A stretch of 64,000 nucleotides of DNA from Stenotrophomonas tumulicola (lineage in GTDB: Bacteria; Pseudomonadota; Gammaproteobacteria; Xanthomonadales; Xanthomonadaceae): positions 806,001-870,000 of the forward strand of contig NZ_JACGXS010000001.1 in the NCBI RefSeq assembly GCF_014117215.1. Direction: 5' to 3'. Position 1 is the first letter of the stretch, and each line of letters starts with the position of its first letter. Under the pieces are notes generated by a model, which was not told the origin of the DNA, searched no databases, and saw only the letters and a list, made by a program, of their open reading frames with translations. Shown here piece after piece: positions 7,548 through 16,510 of the stretch. Made by a program: the position numbers and the translations under genes.

Positions 7548-8441
7548 TCAGCCGCGGTAACGCAGCGCGTCGCGCAACAGGGTGAACGCCGGCGACGCCT
7601 GCCGGCGGCTGGGGTAGTAAAGGTGGTAGCCGGGGAAGGGCTCGCACCAGTCCGACAGCACGCGCACCAGCCTCCCTTCGGCAACGTGGGTTTCCACCAG
7701 GTCCTCGGGCATGTAGGCCAGCCCGAGGCCCTTGAGCGCGGCATCCAGGCGCAGTGCGATGTTGTTGAATACCAGCTGGCCCTCCACGCGCACCTTCACT
7801 TCCTTGCCTTTCTTCTCGAACTCCCATGCGAACAGGCCGCCATAGGTGGGCAGGCGGATGGTGATGCAGTTGTGCGCGGTCAGGTCATAGGGCGTCTTCG
7901 GCGCCGGGTGGCGGGAGAAATAGTCGGGCGACGCCACCACCGCCATGCGCATGTCCGGCCCCACGCGGATGGCGATCATGTCCTTGGCGACCTGCTCGCC
8001 CAAGCGAACGCCGGCATCGAAATTCCCGGCCACGATATCGGTCAGGCCATAGTCCACCAGCACCTCGATGTGCAGGTCCGGATGGTGGGGAATGAGCTTT
8101 TCCAGCACCGGGCGCAGTACCGTGATCGCGGCGTGCTCACCGGCCGTGATGCGCAGCTTTCCTGCCGGCTTGTCGCGGAATTCGCTGAGCAGGGCCAGTT
8201 CGGTGTTGATTTCCTCCAGTCGCGGCGCGACGACCTTCAACAGCCGTTCCCCGGCTTCGGTCGGCGACACGCTGCGCGTGGTGCGTGCCAGCAGCCGGAC
8301 GCCCAGCCGTTCTTCCAGTTGCCGCATCGAACGGCTCAACGCGGGCTGGGATACTCCCAGTTTCGCCGCAGCACGGGTGAAGCTGCGCTCGCGGGCGACG
8401 ACCATGAAGAGCGACAACTGGTCGTAACTTTCGTTGGACAT
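7548..8441 (-). CDS. LysR-type transcriptional regulator
   Basis: A 297-residue LysR protein with a canonical HTH (DQLSLFMVVARERSFTRAAAKLGVSQPALSRSM, residues 7-39) and wing (LLARTTRSVSPTEAGERLL). Its effector domain contains DIVAGNFDAGVRLGEQVAKDMIAIRVGP and ends in YPSRRQASPAFTLLRDALR. That C-terminal set is typical of the subgroup near aldo/keto reductase or oxidoreductase genes. Here, however, its only same-strand neighbour is another LysR gene 16 bp upstream, so its target cannot be read from context. Expression with the upstream LysR gene is likely. Its 3' end faces the end of the LysR gene at 6599-7525. Confidence 0.9.
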   Translation of the reverse strand: MSNESYDQLSLFMVVARERSFTRAAAKLGVSQPALSRSMRQLEERLGVRLLARTTRSVSPTEAGERLLKVVAPRLEEINTELALLSEFRDKPAGKLRITAGEHAAITVLRPVLEKLIPHHPDLHIEVLVDYGLTDIVAGNFDAGVRLGEQVAKDMIAIRVGPDMRMAVVASPDYFSRHPAPKTPYDLTAHNCITIRLPTYGGLFAWEFEKKGKEVKVRVEGQLVFNNIALRLDAALKGLGLAYMPEDLVETHVAEGRLVRVLSDWCEPFPGYHLYYPSRRQASPAFTLLRDALRYRG

Positions 8442-8457
8442 TCATGCGTCCGGGTTA

Positions 8458-9459
8458 TCAGATGGTTTCGATTATGCCACCGGGTGCCAGTAGTGGATGC
8501 GCGGCAAGCACGGCCTGCTGGCTGCGATGGTGCGGGGCGGCCCCGCGTTCCTCGTAAGCCCGTACGTGGGCCGGCAACTCTGCGTGCAGGTAATCAACGA
8601 ACAAGGCGATGCGGCGCGAGTAGATGGACTTGACCAGGTGTGTTTCGGCGAATAGACGAGGCTCGCCGGCGGTTTCCGGCAGCACTTCGACCAGGCGGCC
8701 CGTGTCCAGCAGTGCGGCCACCTCCCAGCGCGAGCGTTGCATCACCCCGACCCCGGCCAGGGCCCATTGGATCATCGTGTCCGGATCGTTGGCACGCGCC
8801 ACCACGTGCAGGCCCACGCGCTGCCGGTGTTCGCCCGCACCCAGCATCCAGGCCGGCGGTTCGGTTGCGCCGCCGCTGCCGCCATGGTCGATGCAGCGGT
8901 GCAGGGCAAGTTCTGCCACCGAACGCGGCGTACCGTGTTGCTGCAGGTATCCGGGGCTGGCGACCAGGATGCGCGGGCTGCTGAACAGCGGCCTTGAAAT
9001 GAAGCTGGGATGTGGCGCGATGCCGCCACGGACGGCGATGTCGATCGCGTTGCCGATCAGGTCCACCGCTGCGCGGGACATCTGCAGGTCGATCCGTACG
9101 TCCGGATGCAGGGCCATGAAGCGGGCAGCGAGCGGGCCGACGACATGACGACCCAGCGGCACTGGGCAGGCAACCCGCAGCGACCCGCTGTGGCCATCGC
9201 GGTCGGCATGTGCTTCCAGTTCCGCGCGCTCGATCAACTGCAGGATCTCCTCGCAGCGTGCCAGGTAGGCCTCGCCCGCAGGCGTGAGCGACTGCCGGCG
9301 CGTGCTGCGCACCAGCAGCTTCACCGCCAGCCGGGTTTCCAGCTGCCGCAGGCGTTCGCTGATCATCGAGGTGGCCACGCCAAGCCCGCGCGCGGCTGCG
9401 GTCAAACTGCCTGCGCGGGCGGTGGCGACGAACGCGCGCATCTCTGCCAGGTCATTCAT
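8458..9459 (-). CDS. LysR-type regulator divergent from the gluconate dehydrogenase operon
   Basis: A 333-residue LysR protein: HTH at residues 1-60 (MNDLAEMRAFVATARAGSLT, then AAARGLGVATSMISERL), effector domain with AVDLIGNAIDIAVRGG and LASPGYLQQHGTP, and a ~30-residue alanine-rich tail longer than usual. The ATG at 9459 was chosen over one four codons upstream because it aligns with the usual LysR N-terminus. It is divergent from the three-gene dehydrogenase operon beginning at 9636. A palindrome lies 14 bp upstream of its start (9474-9490), so it is the best candidate for both autoregulation and control of that operon. Confidence 0.88.
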   Translation of the reverse strand: MNDLAEMRAFVATARAGSLTAAARGLGVATSMISERLRQLETRLAVKLLVRSTRRQSLTPAGEAYLARCEEILQLIERAELEAHADRDGHSGSLRVACPVPLGRHVVGPLAARFMALHPDVRIDLQMSRAAVDLIGNAIDIAVRGGIAPHPSFISRPLFSSPRILVASPGYLQQHGTPRSVAELALHRCIDHGGSGGATEPPAWMLGAGEHRQRVGLHVVARANDPDTMIQWALAGVGVMQRSRWEVAALLDTGRLVEVLPETAGEPRLFAETHLVKSIYSRRIALFVDYLHAELPAHVRAYEERGAAPHHRSQQAVLAAHPLLAPGGIIETI

Positions 9460-9473
9460 GCTGCACTGCAAGC

Positions 9474-9490
9474 CTGATTCGGAAAATCAG
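9474..9490. promoter_or_regulatory. CTGATT-N5-AATCAG palindrome in the LysR/dehydrogenase spacer
   Basis: A perfect inverted repeat with six-base arms (CTGATT 9474-9479, AATCAG 9485-9490) and a five-base centre, immediately upstream of the LysR start. It is a candidate LysR operator. A possible plus-strand promoter follows: TTGAGT near 9494, 17-bp spacer, TAATTG near 9517. The promoter call is weak. Confidence 0.48.
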
Positions 9491-9635
9491 AATTGAGTTT
9501 TCACCATATCCCGGTTAATTGCACGCCCATTCACGGACATAGTGGTGCCGATACCGGGGTCCCGCAGCCGCCTGGAAGGGCCGCCAGCGGTGCCGCACGG
9601 TTTCAAACGCCAGCCAGATCCAACCGGAGCCAGCG

Positions 9636-10367
9636 ATGTCGACCCATAACAACGAAGGGAGTGCTTCGCCCTCCCGGCGGCGCTTCTTCCAGGCGCTGAC
9701 ACTGGTCCCGGTAGTGGCAGCGCTGCCCGCCTGCCAGCCCTCGGCGCAGGAAAAGAATGCCGCAGCGGGCGCGGGCAAGGACAACACGGCCTACGTGCCC
9801 GATTTTTTCAACGAAGCCGAATGGGCGTTCGTGCTGGCCGCCTGCGACCGGCTGATTCCTGCCGATGACATCGGCCCCGGCGCGGTGGAGTCCGGCGTCC
9901 CGGAATTCCTCGACCGGCACATGCAGACGCCGTATGCCAGCGGCGATATCTGGTACATGCAGGGCCCGTTCCTGGAGGCCCCATCCGAATTCGGTTACCA
10001 GGGCCGGCTGGCGCTGCGTGACATCCTCAAGGTAGGCATCGCGTCGATGGATGCGCATTGCCGCAAGGCCTTCGACGGCAAGACCTTCGCCGCACTTGAC
10101 GTGGAGCAGCAGGAAACGCTGTTGAGCCAGGCCGAGGGTGGCAAGCTGGGGTTGCAGGACATCGCCGACAAAGTGTTCTTCAGCAACTTCCTCAACGAGG
10201 TCAAGAACGGTTACTTCGCCGACCCGAAACATGGCGGCAACAAAGACATGGGTGCGTGGAAGATGATCGGCTATCCCGGCATGCGGGCGGATTACATCGA
10301 TTGGATCAGCGTGCGCGACAAGCCCTATCCGCTGGGTCCGGTGGACCTGGCCGGAAGGAGGGGCTGA
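9636..10367 (+). CDS. Gluconate 2-dehydrogenase subunit 3 family protein (small subunit)
   Basis: A 243-residue Tat-exported small subunit of a membrane-bound FAD dehydrogenase. The N-terminus carries a twin-arginine motif (SRRRFFQALTL, residues ~13-24) and a hydrophobic stretch ending in VVAALPAC, which may also be a lipidation site. The mature part has FNEAEWAFVLAACDRLIPADDIGPGA, then FLDRHMQTPYASGDIWYMQGPF, and ends with WKMIGYPGMRADY. In this family the small subunit helps the flavoprotein cross the membrane by hitch-hiking on its Tat signal. It is two bases upstream of the flavoprotein gene, which is followed by the cytochrome subunit. Confidence 0.9.
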   Translation: MSTHNNEGSASPSRRRFFQALTLVPVVAALPACQPSAQEKNAAAGAGKDNTAYVPDFFNEAEWAFVLAACDRLIPADDIGPGAVESGVPEFLDRHMQTPYASGDIWYMQGPFLEAPSEFGYQGRLALRDILKVGIASMDAHCRKAFDGKTFAALDVEQQETLLSQAEGGKLGLQDIADKVFFSNFLNEVKNGYFADPKHGGNKDMGAWKMIGYPGMRADYIDWISVRDKPYPLGPVDLAGRRG

Positions 10368-10369
10368 AC

Positions 10370-12145
10370 ATGGCAACAAGCAAGCCGAAAGTGGATGTGC
10401 TGATTGTCGGCATGGGCTGGACCGGGGCGATCATGGCCAAGGAGCTGACCGATGCCGGGTTGCACGTGGTGGCGCTGGAGCGCGGCGGTGATCGTGATAC
10501 CCAACCTGATTTCGCCTACCCGAAGGTCGTGGACGAGCTGGAAGGTTCGGTGCACCGCCGCTTCCTGCAGAGCCTGGCGCAGGACACCCTGACCATCCGC
10601 CACAAGGCCGGTGACACCGCCGTGCCGTATCGGCAGATGGGCTCGTTCAAGCCGGGCACGGGCGTGGGCGGCGCCGGCAGCCATTGGTCAGGCTGTCACT
10701 TCCGCGCGTTGCCGGAAGACTTCCGCCTGCGCAGCAACATGGAGCAACGCTACGGGCGCGGATTCATTCCCGACGACATGACCATCCAGGACTTTCCTGT
10801 CAGCTATGAAGACCTGGAGCCGCACTTCGACCACTTCGAATACGTGTGCGGCACCTCGGGCAAGGCCGGCATCATCAATGGCGTGCTGCAGCCTGGCGGG
10901 AATCCTTTCGAAGGCTCGCGCAGCCGTGAGTTCGCGCTGCCGCCGAACCCGGATTACCTGGGCGCGGAGATGTTCTACAAGGCTGCCGAAGGCATGGGGT
11001 GGCATCCATACCCGATTCCCGCGTCCAACACCTCGCGTGCCTATACCAATCCCTATGGTTGCCAGATGGGGCCCTGCAATGCGTGCGGCTTCTGCAGCGA
11101 TTACGGCTGCCTGAACTACTCCAAGGCCAGCCCGAACGCCTGCATCCTGCCGGTGCTGCGCCAGCGCGACAATTTCGAACTGCGCACCCATGCACAGGTG
11201 CTGCGGGTGAACCTGGACAGCACCGGAAAGAAAGCCACCGGGGTGACCTACCTGGATGCCAGTGGCCGCGAGATCGAGCAGCCAGCCGACCTGGTGCTGC
11301 TGTGCGCGTTCTCGTACATCAACGTGCACCTGATGCTGGTTTCCGGCATCGGCACGCCGTACGACCCGGAAACCGGCAAGGGTACGGTCGGCAAGAACTA
11401 TTCGTACCAGAACCTCAACCGGGTAGTGCTGTTCTTCGACAAGAGCGTGCAGGCCAATGGCTTCATCGGCATTGGCGGCGCCGGCGCGACCATGGACGAC
11501 CTCAACGGCAACCAGCTGGACAACGGCAAGGCCGGATTCGTCGGCGGTGGGCTGGTGTGGGCACGGCAGCCGGGGTCCGGACCGGTGCGCGGCATCAACG
11601 TGCCGCCGGGAACACCGTCGTGGGGCAGCGCGTGGAAGCAGGCGGCGGCGGACTCGTTCCGCCATTCGTTCTATTACGAAGTGCAGGGCGCCTGCATGTC
11701 CTACCGCCAGCATTACCTCAGCCTGGACCCGACCTATCGTGATGCATTCGGCCGCCCGCTGCTGCGCATGACCTTCGACTGGCACGACAACGAGGTCAAG
11801 GCCTCGCAGTACCTGGTCGGCAAGGCGCTGGAGATGAGCCGGATCCTCAATCCCATCGCGGTCTCCGGCGACGCCAAGAAGGATGGCAGCCACTACGACA
11901 TCACCAAGTACCAGAGCACGCACACCTGCGGTGGCGCGATCATGGGCCACACGCCGGCCGATTCGGCATTGAACCGTTACCTGCAGTCGTGGGACGTGCC
12001 GAACGTGTTTGCGATCGGTGCCAATGCCTTCCCGCAGAACAACGGCTACAACCCGACCGGCATGGTGGGCGCGTTGGCGTACTGGTCGGCCAAGGCGATC
12101 CGCGAACAGTACCTGGCCAATCCCGGCCCGCTGGTGCAGGCATGA
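10370..12145 (+). CDS. GMC oxidoreductase, flavoprotein subunit of gluconate 2-dehydrogenase-type complex
   Basis: A 591-residue FAD-dependent sugar/sugar-acid dehydrogenase acting in the periplasm on the membrane surface. The Rossmann motif VGMGWTGAIMAKELTDAGLH is at residues 12-31, and GVGGAGSHWSG (~99) is a second FAD-contact motif. The C-terminal active-site block has HTCGGAIMG and NNGYNPTGMVGALAYWSA. A cysteine-rich loop at residues 231-247 (C-x4-C-x2-CGFC-x4-C) resembles the region that binds a 3Fe-4S cluster in FAD glucose dehydrogenases. AAGGAGG precedes the start at 10370. Substrate could be gluconate, 2-ketogluconate or another polyol; sequence alone does not decide. Confidence 0.9.
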   Translation: MATSKPKVDVLIVGMGWTGAIMAKELTDAGLHVVALERGGDRDTQPDFAYPKVVDELEGSVHRRFLQSLAQDTLTIRHKAGDTAVPYRQMGSFKPGTGVGGAGSHWSGCHFRALPEDFRLRSNMEQRYGRGFIPDDMTIQDFPVSYEDLEPHFDHFEYVCGTSGKAGIINGVLQPGGNPFEGSRSREFALPPNPDYLGAEMFYKAAEGMGWHPYPIPASNTSRAYTNPYGCQMGPCNACGFCSDYGCLNYSKASPNACILPVLRQRDNFELRTHAQVLRVNLDSTGKKATGVTYLDASGREIEQPADLVLLCAFSYINVHLMLVSGIGTPYDPETGKGTVGKNYSYQNLNRVVLFFDKSVQANGFIGIGGAGATMDDLNGNQLDNGKAGFVGGGLVWARQPGSGPVRGINVPPGTPSWGSAWKQAAADSFRHSFYYEVQGACMSYRQHYLSLDPTYRDAFGRPLLRMTFDWHDNEVKASQYLVGKALEMSRILNPIAVSGDAKKDGSHYDITKYQSTHTCGGAIMGHTPADSALNRYLQSWDVPNVFAIGANAFPQNNGYNPTGMVGALAYWSAKAIREQYLANPGPLVQA

Positions 12146-12155
12146 GGGCGTGGGC

Positions 12156-13526
12156 ATGAGGAAGATCCTGTTGCTCCTGCTGCTGGCGGCGGTGCTGGTG
12201 CTGCTGGTCCTGTTCGTCTACGCCAAGCTGCCGACCGCAACCCGGGCAATCACCGCGAGCGGTTCGGCGGAACGTGCCGAACTGATCGAACGTGGCCGCT
12301 ACGTGGCCACCGCCAGTGATTGCGTGGCCTGCCATACCGCGCCCGGTGGCGAAGAATTTGCCGGTGGCCTGCCGATTGCCTCGCCGATCGGCACCATCTA
12401 CAGCACCAACATCACCCCGGACCGGAAGACCGGTATCGGCAGCTACAGCCTGGACGACTTCGACCGTGCCGTACGCCATGGCATCACCCCGGAAGGCGGC
12501 ACGCTGTACCCGGCCATGCCGTACCCTTCGTACGTGCGGCTGACCGATGCCGACGTCGAAGCGATGTACACCTATTTCATGCAGGGCGTGACGCCACGCG
12601 AAAGCGCCAACCGCGATGTCGGCATCCGTTGGCCACTGTCGATGCGCTGGCCATTGGCGATCTGGCGCAAGCAGTTCGGGCCCGATCCGGATGCCGCCGG
12701 GCAGATGCAGGGTGGCCATGCCGATGAGGAGATCGCGCGTGGCGCCTACCTGGTGCAGGGTCCGGGACACTGCGGAAGCTGCCATACCCCGCGCGCGATC
12801 ACGTTGCAGGAAAAGGCCATGGACGAGTCCGGCGCCGACTATCTTGCAGGCGGGCAGGTCATCGACGGTTGGCTGGCGGTGAACCTGCGCGGCAACAAGG
12901 CCGATGGCCTGGGCAACTGGAGCAGGCAGGACATCATCGACGTGCTGAAGACCGGACGCAGCGAGCGCCACGCGGTGGTGGGCACGCCGATGGCCGACGT
13001 GGTCCAGCACAGCACCCAGCACCTGACCGACGCGGACCTCGGCGCAATCGCGGCCTACCTGAAAAGCCTGCCGCCATCGGCTGGCGATCCCTCTTCGTTC
13101 GCGGCCAATCCGCAGACGGCGAGCGAGCTGCGTGCAGGCATCAACAGCACGCGCGGTGCCGAGCTGTACGTGGACAACTGTGCCGCCTGCCATCGCAGCG
13201 ATGCGGAAGGCTATGCGCGCGTGTTTCCGAGCCTGGCTGGCAATTCCACCGTGCTGGCAGCCGATCCGACCACGCTGATCCACCTGGTGCTGGAGGGCAG
13301 CGAGATGCCCAGCACGGTGCATGCGCCGTCGAACCTGGGCATGCCGGGTTTCGCCGATCGCCTGACTGACGAAGACGTGGCCGAGCTGGGCACCTTCCTG
13401 CGTGGCAGCTTCGGCAACAAGGCCCCTGCGGTCACCGCAAGGCAGGTGGCCGGCGTGCGTGGCGACATCAGGAAAATGCGCAGCGAGCACAAGGAAGCGG
13501 CACACGATCCGACCGAGGTTGAATAA
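12156..13526 (+). CDS. Tri-heme cytochrome c subunit of the gluconate 2-dehydrogenase-type complex
   Basis: A 456-residue membrane-anchored periplasmic cytochrome c. An uncleaved or signal-anchor helix occupies residues 4-22 (leucine/valine-rich). Three CxxCH motifs follow at about residues 56-60 (CVACH), 206-210 (CGSCH) and 342-346 (CAACH), each heading a cytochrome c domain. It accepts electrons from the flavoprotein encoded 10 bp upstream and passes them to ubiquinone or a terminal oxidase. The start ATG at 12156 fits the membrane anchor; the longer open frame upstream is arginine-rich read-through of the preceding gene. Confidence 0.92.
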   Translation: MRKILLLLLLAAVLVLLVLFVYAKLPTATRAITASGSAERAELIERGRYVATASDCVACHTAPGGEEFAGGLPIASPIGTIYSTNITPDRKTGIGSYSLDDFDRAVRHGITPEGGTLYPAMPYPSYVRLTDADVEAMYTYFMQGVTPRESANRDVGIRWPLSMRWPLAIWRKQFGPDPDAAGQMQGGHADEEIARGAYLVQGPGHCGSCHTPRAITLQEKAMDESGADYLAGGQVIDGWLAVNLRGNKADGLGNWSRQDIIDVLKTGRSERHAVVGTPMADVVQHSTQHLTDADLGAIAAYLKSLPPSAGDPSSFAANPQTASELRAGINSTRGAELYVDNCAACHRSDAEGYARVFPSLAGNSTVLAADPTTLIHLVLEGSEMPSTVHAPSNLGMPGFADRLTDEDVAELGTFLRGSFGNKAPAVTARQVAGVRGDIRKMRSEHKEAAHDPTEVE

Positions 13527-13565
13527 CCGGACGCCCGCAGCATCACGTTGGCGCGAAGGGGCGGA

Positions 13566-13584
13566 TGCCGGTCACTGGCCGGCA
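13566..13584. terminator. Hairpin between convergent cytochrome and PAP2 genes
   Basis: TGCCGG (13566-13571), seven-base loop, CCGGCA (13579-13584). It is a short GC stem between two convergent stop codons without a T-tract, so it is a weak bidirectional terminator candidate. Confidence 0.35.
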
Positions 13585-13592
13585 CGCCGGAT

Positions 13593-14339
13593 TCATGGCC
13601 GCCTCTGCCGCTGGGTCCGCCGTGGCGGCCACAGCCGGTACAGCCCCAGCGCGACGAACCAGCAGATCGCCGCCGTCCACAGGTCGTGCGACATGAAATG
13701 CGCGCCACGCAGCTGCTGCGACAGGCCAAACACCAGGCCCAGCCCTGCACCCATGCCCAGCGCGGCATGGCGCAACCGTGGCCGGACGTCCAACGCAAGG
13801 AAGTACAGCGCCAGCCAACCGTAACCGGCACTGGCGTGGCCTGCGGGAAAGCAGCCACTGGCAACAACTCCGACAGGCCTGGCATCCAGCAGTCCGTGGA
13901 AGGCGCGCGATCCTCCGAAGTCCACCAGGTCCCATGGGCAGTCCATGCCGGTTACCTTCTTCAGCAACGACACCACCACGGCCGAAAGCGTGACCGAGGC
14001 GAACAGGCGCAGCAGCGGCCGTCGCCATCCTGACAGCGTGCCGATCCACTCCGACGCAATGGCCAGTGCAAGCACCAGCAGGCCGGCGACAATCGAAAGG
14101 TCGTGGCCGAGCCTGTGCACCAGGTATTCCGTGACCCAATGATCCTTCAGCGTCCACGCCCCTCCCTGCAGGGCATAGAGCCTGGCTGCGATGGCCTGGT
14201 CCAGGCCGTTGCCCATCAGCAGCCAGGAGCCCAGCAGCAGCGCCAGCAGCGGATACAACACGTGGATCCTGGCATCGGGCAGGCCCATGCACGGGCGCCC
14301 GGACGCAACGGGCCGTGCCGCGCGGGCTGCATCAACCAT
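13593..14339 (-). CDS. PAP2-family lipid phosphatase
   Basis: A 248-residue membrane phosphatase of the PAP2 superfamily. The three catalytic motifs are readable: KKVTGMDCPWDL (a variant of KX6RP without the arginine), CFPAGHASAGY (PSGH motif with alanine for serine) and RGAHFMSHDLW (SRX5HX3D). About six membrane helices surround them. Members dephosphorylate undecaprenyl pyrophosphate, phosphatidate, or lipid A 1-phosphate. Its position in an operon with an ArnT-like transferase, DgkA and EptA makes an envelope-lipid substrate likely. The start codon overlaps the upstream gene's stop by 8 bp. Confidence 0.85.
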   Translation of the reverse strand: MVDAARAARPVASGRPCMGLPDARIHVLYPLLALLLGSWLLMGNGLDQAIAARLYALQGGAWTLKDHWVTEYLVHRLGHDLSIVAGLLVLALAIASEWIGTLSGWRRPLLRLFASVTLSAVVVSLLKKVTGMDCPWDLVDFGGSRAFHGLLDARPVGVVASGCFPAGHASAGYGWLALYFLALDVRPRLRHAALGMGAGLGLVFGLSQQLRGAHFMSHDLWTAAICWFVALGLYRLWPPRRTQRQRRP

Positions 14340-16059
14340 CGTCATTCTCCGTCCAGCTGATCTGTTCCTTGCAACCGGACAACAGCGCCGATGCGGGCAC
14401 CAGCACCCAGGCGTTGCGGTTGGCCTGTCCCATGGGAATGGCCTGCGTGCGGTCCACGCAGTTGCCAAGTGCCTTGTCGGTGACCAGGATCCAGCGTCGT
14501 GATGGCGCTGCCGCCACCCATGCCCGCGCCCGGTGCCACTGGACGTCCCACGGTTGCTTGAAGCCGAAGTCAATCGGCGGTCGCAGCGCCTGCAGATAGT
14601 TCTGCTCACGCCAATCGACCAGGCCGAGCTCGCCGCCAGGTCCGATGGCCTGGTCGACGCGCTGCATCAGTTGCCGGGCGGACGCCGACGGGTCCAGTGC
14701 CGGCATGATGCCCAGGCCGTAGATGGCCCAGATGCAGCCCATGGTCAGTACCGCGAGCGTTCCCGGGCGGCGCAGCCGCAGCCAGGCGACCAGGCCCATC
14801 AGCACGACGCCAAGCACCATCACCCAGCAGGCAAGCGCGTGGATGGACGCCGCATCCAGGTCGCGGCCGGCCAGCCTGGGTGCCATCCACGGCGCCTGCA
14901 GCAACATCGCCGCAGCCAGCACCAGCGCGGCAACCCCGATCACGACCGGGAAGGCGAACAGCACGATGCGGGCGAAGCGTTGCCGCAGCAGCCCGGGCAG
15001 CAAGGGCGCGGCGGCAAGGCAGACGATCGGCAGCGCCGGCAGGATGTAGACCTCGCGCTTGCCGGGACTGGCACTGAAGAACAGCAGCGTCAGCAGCACC
15101 CAGCCGATCAGCAGCACGTAGCGTGCATCGCCCCTGGATACCCTGCGCCACCACGCCGGCACCAGCCGCGGCAGCAACAGGCAGCCCGGCAGCCACAGGG
15201 TGAGGATGACCTGCGCGTAGTACCACGCGGGCTTTATGTGGTGCCACGCGCCCACGTAGCGGGTGGCGGTCTGCCGGAACAGGATCTCGCGTACATAGGC
15301 ATCCAGCTCCGGTGCATGCGGACGCCAGTACGCCACGCCCAGCGGCAGCAGCCACACGGCCAGGCCGGCGACGAATCCTGCCGGAAGCAGCAGCCACTGC
15401 GCCTTGCTGCCGGGCACCGGCGCCAGCTTGCCGTAGCCACGCAACAGGCCCCATGGCAACAGCACCAGCAGCGGCAGGAACCCGACGCCCTTGGTGATGG
15501 TTCCCAGCGCTGCGATTGCCGCCGCACCGAACAGGGCCAGCCGGTCAGGGCCGCGCAGCAGGTGCCTGAGCAGTCCCCACATCGCCGCGGTGGTCATTGC
15601 CACCAGCACCATGTCGATCTGCGCCCGCTTGGCCATCAGGCCGAACTGCAGCGTGGCGAACAGTGCCAGCGCCGCATGCCGGCCCATCCTGCGGTTCCAT
15701 AGCAGGCAGCCCATCCTGTAGGTCATCCACAGCGTCAGCAGGGCGGCGAGGAGCGAGGGCAGCAGGAAGGCGAGGTTCCAGTCGTTCACCACGCCATGGG
15801 CCACGGCCTGCAGCCACATGAAAACCGGTGGTTTCTCGGCGTAGATCTCGATGCCGCGATGCGGCAGCAACCATTGGCCGGTCTCGACCATGGTCCGTGC
15901 GGCCAGCACGAAGCGCGGCTCGTCGGGTGGCGAGGGGGAGCGCAGGCCGATGCCGGCAGCCAGGCTGAGCACGATCAGCAGTACCAGCGCCACGGTGGGC
16001 AGGTGGCGCGGACCAACGCGCCGTGCGGCCGCACTGGGCGGCAGGGTGGGGATAGCCAT
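14332..16059 (-). CDS. ArnT-like glycosyltransferase (GT83-type membrane protein)
   Basis: A 575-residue polytopic transferase of the ArnT/PMT-like GT-C fold. Near the N-terminus it has SPPDEPRFVLAARTM, in which the Asp-Glu pair (DE) is the catalytic motif of GT-C enzymes. This is followed by the conserved GIEIYAEKPPVFMWLQA segment, about twelve helices and a ~130-residue periplasmic C-terminal domain. Classical ArnT adds 4-amino-arabinose to lipid A, but no arn biosynthesis genes are in the window, so another polyprenyl-linked sugar is possible. I chose the ATG at 16059; an ATG at 16098 would overlap dgkA by 25 bp. It sits between dgkA and the PAP2 gene. Confidence 0.82.
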   Translation of the reverse strand: MAIPTLPPSAAARRVGPRHLPTVALVLLIVLSLAAGIGLRSPSPPDEPRFVLAARTMVETGQWLLPHRGIEIYAEKPPVFMWLQAVAHGVVNDWNLAFLLPSLLAALLTLWMTYRMGCLLWNRRMGRHAALALFATLQFGLMAKRAQIDMVLVAMTTAAMWGLLRHLLRGPDRLALFGAAAIAALGTITKGVGFLPLLVLLPWGLLRGYGKLAPVPGSKAQWLLLPAGFVAGLAVWLLPLGVAYWRPHAPELDAYVREILFRQTATRYVGAWHHIKPAWYYAQVILTLWLPGCLLLPRLVPAWWRRVSRGDARYVLLIGWVLLTLLFFSASPGKREVYILPALPIVCLAAAPLLPGLLRQRFARIVLFAFPVVIGVAALVLAAAMLLQAPWMAPRLAGRDLDAASIHALACWVMVLGVVLMGLVAWLRLRRPGTLAVLTMGCIWAIYGLGIMPALDPSASARQLMQRVDQAIGPGGELGLVDWREQNYLQALRPPIDFGFKQPWDVQWHRARAWVAAAPSRRWILVTDKALGNCVDRTQAIPMGQANRNAWVLVPASALLSGCKEQISWTENDDG

Positions 16060-16073
16060 CCGGGCGCCGTCCG

Positions 16074-16478
16074 TCAGGATGCAAGGATCAGCAGCCACGT
16101 GGCTGCCGTCGCGAACAGCGCGACGAACACCGCAGCCGAACCCATGTCCTTCGCACGGCCGGCGAGTTCGTGGTGCTCGGCGCCATAGCGTTCGATGACT
16201 GCCTCGATCGCCGAGTTGAGCAGTTCCAGCGACAGCACCATCAGTACCGGAAGCATCAACACCGCGCGTTGCAGTCCAGAGTCCCCCAGGTAGAGGGCGG
16301 CGGGCAGCATCGCGGCGGCCATCACCACTTCGAGGCGGAAGGACGATTCATGCAGCCAGGCTGCGCGCAGCCCCTGCAGGGACCAGCCAAGGGCTTTGAG
16401 GGTGCGGGCGGGGCCGCGCGGCAGGTGTCCAGGAGTTCCGGGCATGGGATCGCAGAAAAGAGGGAGGGGCATCGCCAT
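16074..16478 (-). CDS. dgkA: Diacylglycerol kinase
   Basis: A ~134-residue three-helix inner-membrane kinase that phosphorylates diacylglycerol to phosphatidic acid. The catalytic motif LELLNSAIEAVIERYGAEHHELAGRAKDMGSAAV is complete (residues ~86-119), including the ELLNSAIE and AKDMGSA blocks. EptA releases diacylglycerol when it transfers phosphoethanolamine from phosphatidylethanolamine, so DgkA recycles the by-product. The start is uncertain: ATG codons at 16478, 16472 and 16445 are all possible, and a longer frame opening at 16601 overlaps the kinase gene and lacks family similarity. A 20-bp element shared with the eptA promoter region lies upstream at 16511-16530. Confidence 0.88.
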   Translation of the reverse strand: MAMPLPLFCDPMPGTPGHLPRGPARTLKALGWSLQGLRAAWLHESSFRLEVVMAAAMLPAALYLGDSGLQRAVLMLPVLMVLSLELLNSAIEAVIERYGAEHHELAGRAKDMGSAAVFVALFATAATWLLILAS

Positions 16479-16510
16479 GTGGCGACGTGTCCCGGATTCT
16501 GCGGATGCCA

